NCBI RefSeq assembly: GCF_014203155.1 | Contig: NZ_JACHIK010000007.1 | Span: forward strand, 1-64,000 | Reading direction: 5' to 3' | DNA: 64,000 nucleotides | DNA from: Shinella fusca | GTDB lineage: Bacteria; Pseudomonadota; Alphaproteobacteria; Rhizobiales; Rhizobiaceae | Shown: positions 18,442-27,571 of the stretch, piece by piece | How positions within the stretch are numbered: the first letter of the stretch is position 1 | Layout: every line of letters starts with the position of its first letter | Notes under the pieces: generated by a model | What the model was told of the DNA's origin: nothing | Databases searched by the model: none | The model's input: the letters and a program-made list of their open reading frames with translations, nothing else | Made by a program: the position numbers and the translations under genes

Positions 18442-19044
18442 ATGTCGGAAGAAACCGAAACCAAACGCCTGCTCGATGCCCTGTTCGATGCGATGGAGAA
18501 TATCATTCCCGTGACCGAGGCCGGCGTTGCCGCGGGCAACAAGGTCTTCGGCGCGGCGCTGCTGCGCAAGTCCGATCTCTCGCTCGTCCTCGCCGAGACG
18601 AACAACGAGACGGAGAACCCGCTTTGGCACGGGGAGGTTCACACCCTGAAGCGGTTCTACGAGATCCCGCAATGCGACCGGCCGGATACGAAGGACCTCA
18701 TCTTTCTGTCGACCCATGAACCCTGCTCGATGTGCCTGTCGGCCATCACCTGGGCAGGTTTCGACAATTTCTTCTATTTCTTCAGCCATGAGGATTCCCG
18801 CGACGCCTTCGCCATCCCGCACGACCTGAAGATCCTGAAGGAGGTCTTCACGCTGGAGCCCGGCGGCTACAACCGCACGAATGCCTTCTGGAAGGGCCGC
18901 TCGATGAAAGCTCTGGTCGACGGCCTTCCCGAGCCGCGGCGCGAGCAGTTCAAGGATCGCGCCGAGGCGATCCGGTTGAAGTACGAAGACCTCTCTGTCG
19001 TCTACCAGGCGAGCAAGGACGGAAACGCGATCCCGCTCAACTGA
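18442..19044 (+). CDS. CDA-fold nucleoside/nucleobase deaminase
   Basis: A 200-aa zinc hydrolase of the cytidine-deaminase superfamily. The zinc and catalytic motif is HGE (in LWHGEVHTL) with PCSMC (HEPCSMCLSAITWAGF). The HGE in place of the usual H-A/C-E is mildly unusual. It is longer than TadA or guanine deaminase GuaD of this fold. Its place behind a purine permease suggests a nucleobase substrate, but which one is unknown. Confidence 0.85.
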   Translation: MSEETETKRLLDALFDAMENIIPVTEAGVAAGNKVFGAALLRKSDLSLVLAETNNETENPLWHGEVHTLKRFYEIPQCDRPDTKDLIFLSTHEPCSMCLSAITWAGFDNFFYFFSHEDSRDAFAIPHDLKILKEVFTLEPGGYNRTNAFWKGRSMKALVDGLPEPRREQFKDRAEAIRLKYEDLSVVYQASKDGNAIPLN

Positions 19045-19073
19045 TCGGACGCGCCCCGCCGTCTCACCCTGAA

Positions 19074-19108
19074 CGCGCCGCCGGCGGCTTCGCCCCGGCG
19101 GCGCGTTT
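19074..19108 (+). terminator. Terminator after the deaminase
   Basis: CGCGCCGCCGG (19074-19084) and CCGGCGGCGCG (19095-19105) form a perfect 11-bp stem with an inner GGCTTCGCC loop, followed by TTT. Confidence 0.75.
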
Positions 19109-19339
19109 GCTGTAACCAAAGCCTCCCTTCGGGTAAAGGCCATGACCTCCTGTACGCTGGAAACCAGGGCTCGACCCTTCATTGTATGACAATCACCTCC
19201 GCCCGTTTCGGCTCTCCAAAGCGCCGGGGCGCTGCATGCGAATTGTCGAAAGTCAAGTTACGGTCGCTAAATTAGGGTTTAGCGTTAACTGTTCCTAAAG
19301 TGTTCGGCCTGCACTTAGTCATACTATAAGGAGATCATC

Positions 19340-19951
19340 ATGCTGCTTGGCCGACTGCTTCTCACCGCCGCCAGTGCTCTTGCGCTCTCGGGCGCCGTTG
19401 CTGCGGCCGAACCTGCGAAACCCGATATCCTAAAGCTCGTCACGCCCGAGGTCATCAAGCAGATGCGGACGTGGATCGAGAGCGACATCGTCCGCATCTC
19501 GATCGCCACCCAGAACAAGCGGCTGTCGAAGCTCGACCAGGCGACGATCGACACGCTCGACAAGCAATGGGTCAAGGAGCGCGAGAGCGAGGACAAGCCG
19601 CTGATCGCGGCAACGCTCTCCAATCCGCTCTCCATCTATCTTTCGCGCATGCAGGGACGCTCGCTCGGCCTTTATGCCGAGATCTTCATCATGGACCAGA
19701 ACGGCCTCAATGTCGGGCAGAGCTCGATCACCAGCGACTTCTGGCAGGGCGACGAAGCCAAGTTCCAGAAGACCTATGACGTCGCCCCCGACGCCGTCTT
19801 CATCGACGAGCCGGAATTCGACGACGAGATGAAGGTCTGGCGCGGGCAGGTGAACTTCACCGTGACCGACACGGACGGCAAGTCCATCGGCGCGGCGACG
19901 GTCGAACTCAACCTGACGGAACTCGCCCGGCGCGCCGAAACCGGCGCGTGA
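19340..19951 (+). CDS. Free-standing periplasmic cache/PDC-like sensor protein
   Basis: A 203-aa protein with a signal peptide (about residues 1-22, [10 protein letters not shown]) and no other membrane segment. The segment [21 protein letters not shown], followed later by [13 protein letters not shown], is the beta-sheet pattern of PDC/Cache ligand-binding domains normally built into receptors. Here it is separate. The next gene (start 20029) is a chemoreceptor in the same operon; the short gap suggests joint expression. It may be a soluble ligand-binding partner of that receptor (inference). Confidence 0.75.
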   Translation: MLLGRLLLTAASALALSGAVAAAEPAKPDILKLVTPEVIKQMRTWIESDIVRISIATQNKRLSKLDQATIDTLDKQWVKERESEDKPLIAATLSNPLSIYLSRMQGRSLGLYAEIFIMDQNGLNVGQSSITSDFWQGDEAKFQKTYDVAPDAVFIDEPEFDDEMKVWRGQVNFTVTDTDGKSIGAATVELNLTELARRAETGA

Positions 19952-20028
19952 GCGCCCGCCCGGGCCTGGAACAACCGAATCCCTCGCAAGGCCGCGGTAT
20001 GGCGCAGAGGGTGTCGAGGAGCATAGAC

Positions 20029-21945
20029 ATGTCCCTGTTGAACAATATCTCCGTCAGCCTGAAGGGCTTTGCCGCCTTCGCGACGCTCACGATCATCGCG
20101 ACCGCCGCCTGCGGCCTGATCTACATGCGCTCGACGACGGCCACGCATCTGGTCGAGGCCAATCTCGCCATCGGCGCCCTGATCGACGATACGGGCCATC
20201 TGTCGGATGCCGTCTCGGAAGCCGATCTCGCCTACAAGAACTTCCTCCTGACCGGCAACCGCGACTTCGTCTCGCTCTACGAAAGCGAAAGCGCCAAGAT
20301 CGACACCAAGGCGAGCGAGCTTACGGCGGAATTCGCCAAGACGGCGCCGGACCAGGTAGCCGCGCTCAAGGAGACGGCGGCCATCGCCGCGGCCTGGCGC
20401 GACGAGTTCGTCAACCGCCAGATCGTCCTGATGCGCGACCCGATGACGGTCGAGCTTGCCCGCGCCATCGAAGCGACCGGCGAGGGCACCACCCGCGTCG
20501 GCGAATTCAACGGCAAGCTGGCGGCATTGATCGGCAGCCTGCAGAAGCGGGCCGACGTTGCCTCGGCCGACCAGCAGGCTGCGCTCTCCTCGGTCGAGAC
20601 GATCAGCCTGATCGTGCCCATCCTCGTTGCGGTCGTCGCGGTCGTGCTCGGCATCCTCAACCATCTTTATGCCGCCCGCCCGCTGATGCTGCTCGCCGGC
20701 ACGATGCAGCGCCTTGCGGAAGGCGATCTCGACGTGCCGACCGTCTATGTCGGCACCGACGAGATCGGCCGCATCGCCGCGACGACGGAGGTCTTCAAGG
20801 AATCGGCGCTCGCCAACCGCCGCCTCGAGGCCGAGGCCGACGAGAACCGCCGCCGCGCCGAGGCCGACCGCCTCGCCGCCCAGGACCGCGCCGAGACGGA
20901 AGCCGCCGAGCGGCTGCGGATCGCGACGTCGGGCCTTGCGGACGGCCTGCAGCGGCTCGCCTCCGGCGACCTCTCCTTCCAGCTCGACGAGGCTTTCGCA
21001 GCGGATTTCGAGACGCTGCGCCACGACTTCAACCGCTCGGTCGCCCAGCTCGGCTCGACGCTCTCGGCCATCGCCGGCAGCATCTCCGCCATGGAATCGG
21101 GCACCCGGGAGATCGCGGCCGGCGCCGACGACCTGTCGCGCCGCACCGAACAGCAGGCCGCCTCGCTCGAGGAGACCGCGGCCGCCGTCGAGGAGATCAC
21201 GTCCAACGTGGTCAATTCCACCAGGCGGACGGAAGAGGCCCGCGAGGTCGCAAGCCGCGCCAACGTATCGGCAACGGAATCCTCCGAGGTCGTCTCCAGG
21301 GCCGAGGACGCGATGCGCAAGATCGAGGAGAGCGCGCAGCAGATCTCCAACATCATCGGCGTGATCGACGAGATCGCCTTCCAGACGAACCTTCTGGCGC
21401 TGAATGCCGGCGTGGAAGCGGCACGTGCCGGGGAAGCCGGCAAGGGCTTTGCCGTCGTCGCGCAGGAAGTGCGCGAGCTTGCCCAGCGCTCGGCGAACGC
21501 CGCCAAGGAGATCAAGCAGCTCATCCAGAATTCGACGAACCAGGTCTCCGGCGGCGTCGAGCTCGTGCGGCAGGCCGGCGGCGCGCTGCGGACGATCGGC
21601 GGCTTCATCGCCGAGATGAACACGCACATGGATGCGATCGTCATCTCGGCGAAGGAACAGTCGACGGGCCTTTCCGAAGTCAACCAAGCGGTCAACGCCA
21701 TGGACCAGACGACGCAGCAGAATGCGGCGATGGTCGAGGAATCCAACGCGGCCTCCGCGACCCTCGCCAACGAGGCGGCAAAGCTCCGCGAGCTCGTCGC
21801 CCAGTTCCGCCTCGGCAACGAAACAGCCCCGGCCGCGGCGCTCCGCCAGGTGGCGCGCAGCATGGCCCAGCCCACGCGCCAGACGGCCGTCCGCATGGCG
21901 TCGGCGGGCAATGCCGCGGTCGCGCAGGAATGGACCGAGTTCTGA
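20029..21945 (+). CDS. Methyl-accepting chemotaxis protein
   Basis: A 638-aa chemoreceptor. TM1 spans about residues 12-33, a helical-bundle (4HB/CHASE3-like) periplasmic part follows, and TM2 is at about 193-212. Then come a HAMP domain, a second HAMP-like stretch ([11 protein letters not shown]) and the signalling hairpin whose tip contains [20 protein letters not shown]. The last residues, EWTEF, resemble the CheR-tethering pentapeptide. ATG 20029 has GAGGAG 7 nt upstream; a GTG at 19948 overlapping the previous stop is less likely. Confidence 0.94.
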   Translation: MSLLNNISVSLKGFAAFATLTIIATAACGLIYMRSTTATHLVEANLAIGALIDDTGHLSDAVSEADLAYKNFLLTGNRDFVSLYESESAKIDTKASELTAEFAKTAPDQVAALKETAAIAAAWRDEFVNRQIVLMRDPMTVELARAIEATGEGTTRVGEFNGKLAALIGSLQKRADVASADQQAALSSVETISLIVPILVAVVAVVLGILNHLYAARPLMLLAGTMQRLAEGDLDVPTVYVGTDEIGRIAATTEVFKESALANRRLEAEADENRRRAEADRLAAQDRAETEAAERLRIATSGLADGLQRLASGDLSFQLDEAFAADFETLRHDFNRSVAQLGSTLSAIAGSISAMESGTREIAAGADDLSRRTEQQAASLEETAAAVEEITSNVVNSTRRTEEAREVASRANVSATESSEVVSRAEDAMRKIEESAQQISNIIGVIDEIAFQTNLLALNAGVEAARAGEAGKGFAVVAQEVRELAQRSANAAKEIKQLIQNSTNQVSGGVELVRQAGGALRTIGGFIAEMNTHMDAIVISAKEQSTGLSEVNQAVNAMDQTTQQNAAMVEESNAASATLANEAAKLRELVAQFRLGNETAPAAALRQVARSMAQPTRQTAVRMASAGNAAVAQEWTEF

Positions 21946-21952
21946 GAGAACG

Positions 21953-21981
21953 AAGCCCGGCGGAACGGCCGGGCTTCTTTT
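21953..21981 (+). terminator. Terminator of the chemoreceptor operon
   Basis: AAGCCCGGC (21953-21961) and GCCGGGCTT (21968-21976) form a perfect 9-bp stem, followed by CTTTT. Confidence 0.85.
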
Positions 21982-22006
21982 CATTCTTTTCGGCTCTCCG
22001 CGGGGA

Positions 22007-23068
22007 TCACGCCGCGTTGAGCTTCTTCTCGCAGCGCAGCAGCATGCCGTAGAGGTCGCGCGGCTCGTCGGGGTCGGCGAGAAGGTCGAGCTCGGTGAAC
22101 ATGCCGTGCTCGGCAATCTTCTCCCGCACATAGCGGAGCGCGGAGAAATCCTCGATGGCGAAGCCCACGCTGTCGAAGAGCGTGATCTGGTCCGCGCTCC
22201 TGCGGCCCTCGGCCTCGCCGGTCATGACCTGCCAGAGTTCGATGACGGGATGCTCGGCCGGCAGTTGCTGGATCTCGCCCTCGATGCGCGTCTGCGGCGG
22301 ATATTCGACGAAGATGTCCGAGCGCAGCAGGATGTCCTTGCTGAGTTCGGTCTTGCCGGGGCAGTCGCCGCCGACCGCGTTGATGTGGACGCCGGGACCG
22401 ACATGGTTGTCCGAGAGGATCGTCGCATACTGCTTGTCGGCCGTGACCGTGGTGATGATATCGGCGCCCTCGACGGCCTCTTCCACAGAAGCGCATTCCG
22501 CGATGGTGAAGCCGAGGCCGGCAAGGTTGCGGGCGCATTTCCCGGTGGCCGATGCGTCGATGTCGTAGAGGCGGAGCCTGTCGATCCCGAGCAGCGAGCG
22601 GAAGGCACGGGCCTGGAATTCGCTCTGCGCGCCGTTGCCGATGATGGCCATGGTGCGGGCATTCGGCCGCGCCAGGAATTTCGCCGCGACGGCGGAGGTC
22701 GCCGCGGTGCGCAGCGCCGTCAGGATCGTCATCTCGGTGAGCAGCATCGGATAGCCGTTGCCGACATCTGACAGGACACCGAAGGCCGTCACGGTCTGGC
22801 GGCCGTCGCGCGTGTTCTTCGGGTGGCCGTTCACATATTTGAAGCCGTAGAGCGTCCCGTCGCTGGTCGGCATCAGCTCGATGACGCCTTCCTTGGAGTG
22901 GGAGGCGACGCGCGGGGTCTTGTCGAAGACCGGCCAGCGGCGGAAGTCCTCCTCGATGGTCGCCGCCAGTTCCGTCAGGAACCGGTCGATGCCGACCTTG
23001 AGGACCAGCTTCATCATATGGTCCACGCTGACGAAGGGAACCACGTTCAGTTTCGCATCAGTGTTCAT
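22007..23068 (-). CDS. ocd: Ornithine cyclodeaminase
   Basis: A 353-aa enzyme of the OCD/mu-crystallin family (EC 4.3.1.12) converting ornithine to proline and ammonia using bound NAD+. Visible features are the Rossmann motif IGNGAQSEFQARAF and the substrate region LTALRTAATSAVAAKFL, with the family's Asp in VGGDCPGKTEL. GGAGG precedes the ATG. It lies 28 nt downstream of arginase, so the pair turns arginine into proline plus urea and ammonia. Confidence 0.94.
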   Translation of the reverse strand: MNTDAKLNVVPFVSVDHMMKLVLKVGIDRFLTELAATIEEDFRRWPVFDKTPRVASHSKEGVIELMPTSDGTLYGFKYVNGHPKNTRDGRQTVTAFGVLSDVGNGYPMLLTEMTILTALRTAATSAVAAKFLARPNARTMAIIGNGAQSEFQARAFRSLLGIDRLRLYDIDASATGKCARNLAGLGFTIAECASVEEAVEGADIITTVTADKQYATILSDNHVGPGVHINAVGGDCPGKTELSKDILLRSDIFVEYPPQTRIEGEIQQLPAEHPVIELWQVMTGEAEGRRSADQITLFDSVGFAIEDFSALRYVREKIAEHGMFTELDLLADPDEPRDLYGMLLRCEKKLNAA

Positions 23069-23096
23069 TTTGCCTCCAACAAGAGAACAGCCGCAT

Positions 23097-24017
23097 TCAG
23101 CCGGCGAGCGTCGGGCGATCCATCACCCGCTTGCCCATCAGGCTGGAAACGAGATCGACGAGGAGCTTGGCGGTCTTGCCGCGCTCGTCGAGGAACGGGT
23201 TCAGCTCGACGATGTCGAGGCTCGTCACGAGACCGCTGTCATGCAGCATTTCCATGATCAGGTGCGCCTCGCGGAAGGTCGCGCCCCCCGGCACCGTCGT
23301 GCCGACGGCCGGCGCGATGTCCGGTTCAAGGAAGTCGACGTCGAAGCTCACATGCAGGAGGCCGCCGGCGGCCCGGACCCGCTCGATGAAATTGCGGACG
23401 AGGACGCCGACGCCGTGCTCGTCGATGACGCGCATGTCGTGCACCGTGATGCCGGTCCTGCCGATCGCGGCCCGCTCGGCGGGATCGACGCTGCGGATGC
23501 CGATCATGCAGACATTCTCCGCCGGAACGGGATTGGCGAGCGGCGGGAAATAGCCGTCGAAGCCGGGCTGGCCGGTATAATAGGCGACCGGCGTGCCGTG
23601 CAGGTTGCCGCTGACCGTCGTTTCCAGGCTGTGGAAGTCGGTATGGGCATCCAGCCAGAGCACGAAGAGCGGCCGGCCGCGCTCGGCGGCCCGGCGGGCA
23701 AGGCCCGGCACGGTGCCAGCGGAGATCGCATGGTCGCCGCCGAGGAAGATCGGCATGCCGGCTTTGCTGTGCTCGTAGGCGGCGGCCGAAAGGGCCTCGA
23801 TCCAGGCGACCGTCTCGCCGAGATGGTGCACCGCCGCATTCGGATGGGCCATTTCATCGAAGGCGCGGGGGCTGATATTGCCCGTGTCCTTCACCTCATG
23901 CCCGAGTTCCTCCAGCGCCGTGCGAAGGCCGGCGATGCGAAGGGCGCTCGGACCCATCTCGCAGCCGAGCTGTCCCGCACCGATTTGCAAGGGGGCGCCG
24001 ATCAGCGTGCATTCCAT
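23097..24017 (-). CDS. rocF: Arginase
   Basis: A 306-aa ureohydrolase (EC 3.5.3.1) that splits arginine into ornithine and urea. Mn2+ ligands are visible in GGDHAISAG, DAHTDFHS and SFDVDFLEPD, and the substrate Glu is in DIVELNPFLD. GGGAG precedes the start. It is first of two genes read away from an Lrp-type regulator and is probably induced by arginine or ornithine through it. Confidence 0.95.
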   Translation of the reverse strand: MECTLIGAPLQIGAGQLGCEMGPSALRIAGLRTALEELGHEVKDTGNISPRAFDEMAHPNAAVHHLGETVAWIEALSAAAYEHSKAGMPIFLGGDHAISAGTVPGLARRAAERGRPLFVLWLDAHTDFHSLETTVSGNLHGTPVAYYTGQPGFDGYFPPLANPVPAENVCMIGIRSVDPAERAAIGRTGITVHDMRVIDEHGVGVLVRNFIERVRAAGGLLHVSFDVDFLEPDIAPAVGTTVPGGATFREAHLIMEMLHDSGLVTSLDIVELNPFLDERGKTAKLLVDLVSSLMGKRVMDRPTLAG

Positions 24018-24078
24018 GGTTCACTCCCATCCGGTTTTCCCAAGCGTAGAAGCGCGGAGTGGCAGATTGAATATTGAA

Positions 24079-24138
24079 TTTTGGCATCCCGGAATGGCAT
24101 ATTGACCATAATGGAAAGTCAGGGAGCCATTTTGGCAT
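24079..24138. promoter_or_regulatory. Repeated motif between arginase and Lrp genes
   Basis: TTTTGGCAT occurs at 24079-24087 and again at 24130-24138, and GAATGGCATATT plus ATAATGG lie between. The divergent promoter is therefore built of TGGCAT/ATGG-like half sites, as expected for an Lrp/AsnC octamer binding several sites. Confidence 0.45.
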
Positions 24139-24574
24139 GGACGAGCTCGACCGGAAGATCGTCACCCTCCTGCGCGGCAACGGTCGCAGGAGCGTTTCGG
24201 ACCTTGCGCTGGAAACCGGCGCCTCGCGTGCCACCGTCAGGGCGCGCATCGAGCGGATGGAGCAGGACGGCACCATCGTCGGCTATACGGTGATGCTGCG
24301 CGCCGATGCGCTCGAGGATGTCGTGCGCGGCGTGATGACGATCGAGATCGAGGGCCACGTCACCGACCGCGTCATCCGCACGCTCGGCGGATTCCCGGAG
24401 ATCTCGCAGATCCACACGACGAATGGCCGCTGGGAGCTTTTGGTGGAGCTCAGCGCCGCGAGCCTTGCCGAATTCGACGCGGTCCTGCGCAAGATCCGCC
24501 TCGTGCCCGGCATCACCGGCAGCGAGACCAGCATCCTCCTGTCGACGCCGCGCTCGACGAAGGCCAAGCTCTAG
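24137..24574 (+). CDS. Lrp/AsnC family regulator
   Basis: A 145-aa protein with an N-terminal HTH (MDELDRKIVTLLRGNGRRSV..., recognition helix ETGASRATVRARIERM) and a C-terminal RAM effector-binding domain. It is divergent from the arginase/ornithine cyclodeaminase genes and probably activates them when arginine or ornithine is present. ATG 24137 is chosen because homologues start at MDELD. Confidence 0.92.
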   Translation: MDELDRKIVTLLRGNGRRSVSDLALETGASRATVRARIERMEQDGTIVGYTVMLRADALEDVVRGVMTIEIEGHVTDRVIRTLGGFPEISQIHTTNGRWELLVELSAASLAEFDAVLRKIRLVPGITGSETSILLSTPRSTKAKL

Positions 24575-24593
24575 GGTCCGCCGCCGGTGCTTT

Positions 24594-25487
24594 TCAGCGG
24601 ATGAAGATCAGCGCCATGCCGACGATGACGAGGGCGGCGCCGGCCCAGGCGCCGCCGGCGGGCCGCTCGCCGGTCTTCAGCCACAGCATCGGCAGGATCA
24701 TGGCCGGCGAGGTGGCCGAAAGGGTCGAGACGATGCCGACCTTTCCGCCGGAAAGCGCAAAGAGCAGCAGCGTCATGCCGATGGCAAGGGCGAGGACGCC
24801 GGTGAGCGCGGTCACCGCCGCGACCTTGAGCGTCAGCGGGCCCTTCGGCTTCACGGACGGGATCGGCAACTGGATGAGGATGCTGAGGCAACCGGCGGCG
24901 ATGCCGACGCGCAGCATCGAGGCGAGGAAGGGATCGATGCCGCCGGCCATGACCGGGCGGGCGACGATGGAGCCGACGGCCTGGCTGGTCGCCGCGCCGA
25001 TGCCGAAGAGAACGCCGACCCAGAGCGGCCCCTTGATCGCTTCCCATTGATGCATCTGCGCGCGGCGCTTGCCGAACACGATGGCGAGGAACACGCCGAC
25101 GGCGGTGAGCGCAATCCCCGCCACCGCGATGGCCGACAGGGTTTCGCCAAGCGCCACCCAGCCGAGCACGGCGGCAATCGGCGCGTTGAGGGCGAAGAGG
25201 ATGCCGGAGCGGCGCGGGCCGAGCCGGTTGAGGCACGCGAAGAGCAGCGTATCGCCGATGAAGATGCCGATGAGGCCGGAGAGCAGCAGCGGGCCGGCGC
25301 TCGCCATGTCGAGATCGCGCCATGCGCCGGTGAAGAGCACGTAGAGCGCCAGAAGGCCCGTGACGAAGACCTGGCGCGTCCGGCTGAAGGCAAGCGCGCC
25401 GAGATGGCCCGCCGGGCCTGCCGAGATCAGCCCCGTCATGGCCCAGCAGGTCGCGGCGCCCAGCGCGGCAAGTTCGTGGATTGGCAT
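24594..25487 (-). CDS. EamA/DMT family transporter
   Basis: A 297-aa membrane protein with ten helices in two EamA repeats (for example LGETLSAIAVAGIALTAVGV at the end of repeat 1 and LKTGERPAGGAWAGAALVIV at the end of repeat 2). Family members export amino acids or other metabolites. It converges on the Lrp gene with 19 nt between stops. Substrate unknown. Confidence 0.88.
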   Translation of the reverse strand: MPIHELAALGAATCWAMTGLISAGPAGHLGALAFSRTRQVFVTGLLALYVLFTGAWRDLDMASAGPLLLSGLIGIFIGDTLLFACLNRLGPRRSGILFALNAPIAAVLGWVALGETLSAIAVAGIALTAVGVFLAIVFGKRRAQMHQWEAIKGPLWVGVLFGIGAATSQAVGSIVARPVMAGGIDPFLASMLRVGIAAGCLSILIQLPIPSVKPKGPLTLKVAAVTALTGVLALAIGMTLLLFALSGGKVGIVSTLSATSPAMILPMLWLKTGERPAGGAWAGAALVIVGMALIFIR

Positions 25488-25682
25488 CGGTTTCCGATCG
25501 GCAACGAGGTTCTGCAGGCATGCTGCGGTGGCACGTTAAAGCGCGTCCGGGCCGCTTTCGTCCAGCCTTCTTTCCGCCCGTCAACGATGGGCGCTGTCAT
25601 CCGGCTTCAAAAAAGATCGGATAGACGACCCTGGACGAAGGGGAACGCCAACCGCTCCCGGCAAGCTTGAAGGGCATCGTCC

Positions 25683-26852
25683 ATGGTGAATGTCACGATC
25701 GCCGGCATCGGCTATGTCGGTCTCTCCAACGCGGTCCTGCTCGCCCAGCACAACGACGTCGTCGCCTACGACATCACGCAGCAGAGGGTGGACGACCTCA
25801 ACAACCGGATTTCTCCCGTCATCGACGCGGATATCGAGGACTATCTCGCGACGAAGCCGCTGCGCTTGAGAGCCACGGCGGACAGCACGGAAGCCTTTTC
25901 CAACGCCGACTTCGTTGTCGTCGCGACCCCCACCAATTACGACGCCGTAACCAACTCCTTCGACACGAGCAGCGTGGAGACGGTCGTCGACGATGTCCGC
26001 AGGGTCAATATGCGGGCGACCATCGTGATAAAATCGACGATCCCCGTCGGCTATGCGCAGGCGCTGCGTGAGGCGCGCGGCGACGAGCGCATCATCTTCT
26101 CGCCGGAGTTCCTGCGCGAAGGCAAGGCGCTTCACGACAACCTCTACCCGTCGCGCATCATCGTCGGTGCGGACAGTCCCGAAGCGCGCCAGTTCGCCGC
26201 CCTCCTCCGGCAGGGCGCCGTCAGGGCGGATATCCCGGTGCTCTTCACCGGCTCCGGCGAGGCGGAGGCCGTCAAGCTCTTCGCCAATACCTACCTTGCC
26301 ATGCGCGTCGCCTATTTCAACGAGCTCGATTCCTATGCGATGGCGCATGGTCTCGATACGCGGCAGGTGATTGAGGGCGTCGGGCTCGATCCGCGCATCG
26401 GCAAGCACTACAACAATCCCTCCTTCGGCTATGGCGGCTATTGCCTGCCGAAGGACACGCGGCAGCTCCTCGCCAATTTCAGCACGGTGCCGCAGAACCT
26501 CATCCGTGCCATCGTCGACGCCAACACGACGCGCAAGGACTTCCTTGCAGCAGATGTCCTCGCGCGCAGCCCGGATGTGGTCGGCGTCTATCGCCTTGCC
26601 ATGAAGAAGGGTTCAGACAATTTCCGCGCCTCCTCGATCCAGGGCATCATGAAGCGCATCAAGGCGAAGGGCATTCCGGTCATCATCTACGAGCCGGATT
26701 ATGCAGGGGACGAGTTCTTCCGCTCGGAAGTCGTGCGCGATCTTTCCGCCTTCAAGCGGCGCGCCGATATCATCCTTACCAACCGCGCGGCGCCGGAGCT
26801 GGGGGACGTCCGGGAGAAGGTCTATACGCGCGACGTCTTCGGGACGGATTGA
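25683..26852 (+). CDS. ugd: UDP-glucose 6-dehydrogenase
   Basis: A 389-aa enzyme that oxidises UDP-glucose to UDP-glucuronate in two steps. The NAD motif is [12 protein letters not shown] near residue 5. The catalytic Cys is in [11 protein letters not shown], and the sugar-binding segment is [17 protein letters not shown]. The length is that of the short bacterial/GDP-mannose-type dehydrogenases (Vibrio/Klebsiella-like Ugd). AAGGG precedes the ATG. It stands alone, without glycosyltransferases nearby, so its role in polysaccharide or lipid modification is open. Confidence 0.92.
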   Translation: MVNVTIAGIGYVGLSNAVLLAQHNDVVAYDITQQRVDDLNNRISPVIDADIEDYLATKPLRLRATADSTEAFSNADFVVVATPTNYDAVTNSFDTSSVETVVDDVRRVNMRATIVIKSTIPVGYAQALREARGDERIIFSPEFLREGKALHDNLYPSRIIVGADSPEARQFAALLRQGAVRADIPVLFTGSGEAEAVKLFANTYLAMRVAYFNELDSYAMAHGLDTRQVIEGVGLDPRIGKHYNNPSFGYGGYCLPKDTRQLLANFSTVPQNLIRAIVDANTTRKDFLAADVLARSPDVVGVYRLAMKKGSDNFRASSIQGIMKRIKAKGIPVIIYEPDYAGDEFFRSEVVRDLSAFKRRADIILTNRAAPELGDVREKVYTRDVFGTD

Positions 26853-26882
26853 GTCCCGGTCCCCGATTGGCTATGAAACGGC

Positions 26883-27341
26883 ATGTCTCTTCAATCCGTC
26901 CGCACCTTCTTCACCGAAAACGCTCCCGATATCGCCGTCCTCGTCACCGAGCAGAGCTCGGCGACCGTGGCGCTTGCGGCGGAGGCGCACGGGGTGGCGC
27001 CGGAGCAGATCGCCAAGACGATCTGCCTGCGCATCGGCGAGGAGATCGTGCTGCTGGTCGCGGCCGGTACGGCACGGCTCAGCAACCGGAAATTCAAGGG
27101 TCGCTTCGCCGCAAAGCCGCGCATGCTCGATGCCGAGCAGGTGCTGGCCGTGACGTCCCATCCGGTCGGCGGGGTCTGCCCCTTCGGCCTGCCGTCGCCG
27201 CTGCCGGTCTATTGCGACGCCTCGCTTCAGGCGTTCGAGGAGGTCGTGCCCGCGGCCGGGGCGACGAACGCGGCGGTCCGGCTTTCCCCGCAGCGCCTTG
27301 CCGCGCTCGTCACCGGCGAATGGGTCGACGTCTGCGAATAG
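26883..27341 (+). CDS. YbaK/EbsC family aminoacyl-tRNA deacylase
   Basis: A 152-aa YbaK-like editing domain that hydrolyses mischarged aminoacyl-tRNA in trans. The conserved Lys/His surface is visible as AKTICLR and the GGVCPFGL loop. It starts 30 nt after ugd. The substrate pair (Cys- or Ala-tRNA-Pro, or another) cannot be decided from the sequence. Confidence 0.9.
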   Translation: MSLQSVRTFFTENAPDIAVLVTEQSSATVALAAEAHGVAPEQIAKTICLRIGEEIVLLVAAGTARLSNRKFKGRFAAKPRMLDAEQVLAVTSHPVGGVCPFGLPSPLPVYCDASLQAFEEVVPAAGATNAAVRLSPQRLAALVTGEWVDVCE

Positions 27342-27436
27342 GCCTGCGCTCGCCCGGTCCGCCATGAAAGAGTTTCGCGAAAATTCGGGGAAATCGCCGG
27401 CTGGCGCGTGCGCGGCGGAAAAAGCAATATGACGGA

Positions 27437-27450
27437 ACTGTGATCACAGT
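27437..27450. promoter_or_regulatory. 14-bp perfect palindrome before the purine permease
   Basis: ACTGTGATCACAGT is a perfect palindrome 122 nt before the permease start at 27572. It resembles GntR- or LacI-type operators. CRP sites have a 6-nt spacer that is missing here. Confidence 0.45.
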
Positions 27451-27571
27451 GGCCCGCTTGTGTGGACCGCTGTGCACGGGCGCGGAAGATCCGCGAACGG
27501 GCTGCTGGAGGAGCACAAGCCCGGAACTGTCGCACGGCGGCGCCGGACGGCGTCCGCCAGGGGGAGAAAAC

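Noticed and set aside
16498-19182. An 894-codon open frame on the minus strand
   Set aside because: It is antisense to the purine permease and deaminase, is Asp/Arg/His-rich like typical GC-rich shadow frames, and matches no domain.
27437-27450. CRP/FNR binding site
   Set aside because: TGTGA and TCACA overlap without the 6-nt spacer, so it is not a CRP-type site.
27342-27571. Purine riboswitch in the leader of the AzgA-type permease
   Set aside because: The conserved purine-aptamer core was not found; only a DNA palindrome is visible.
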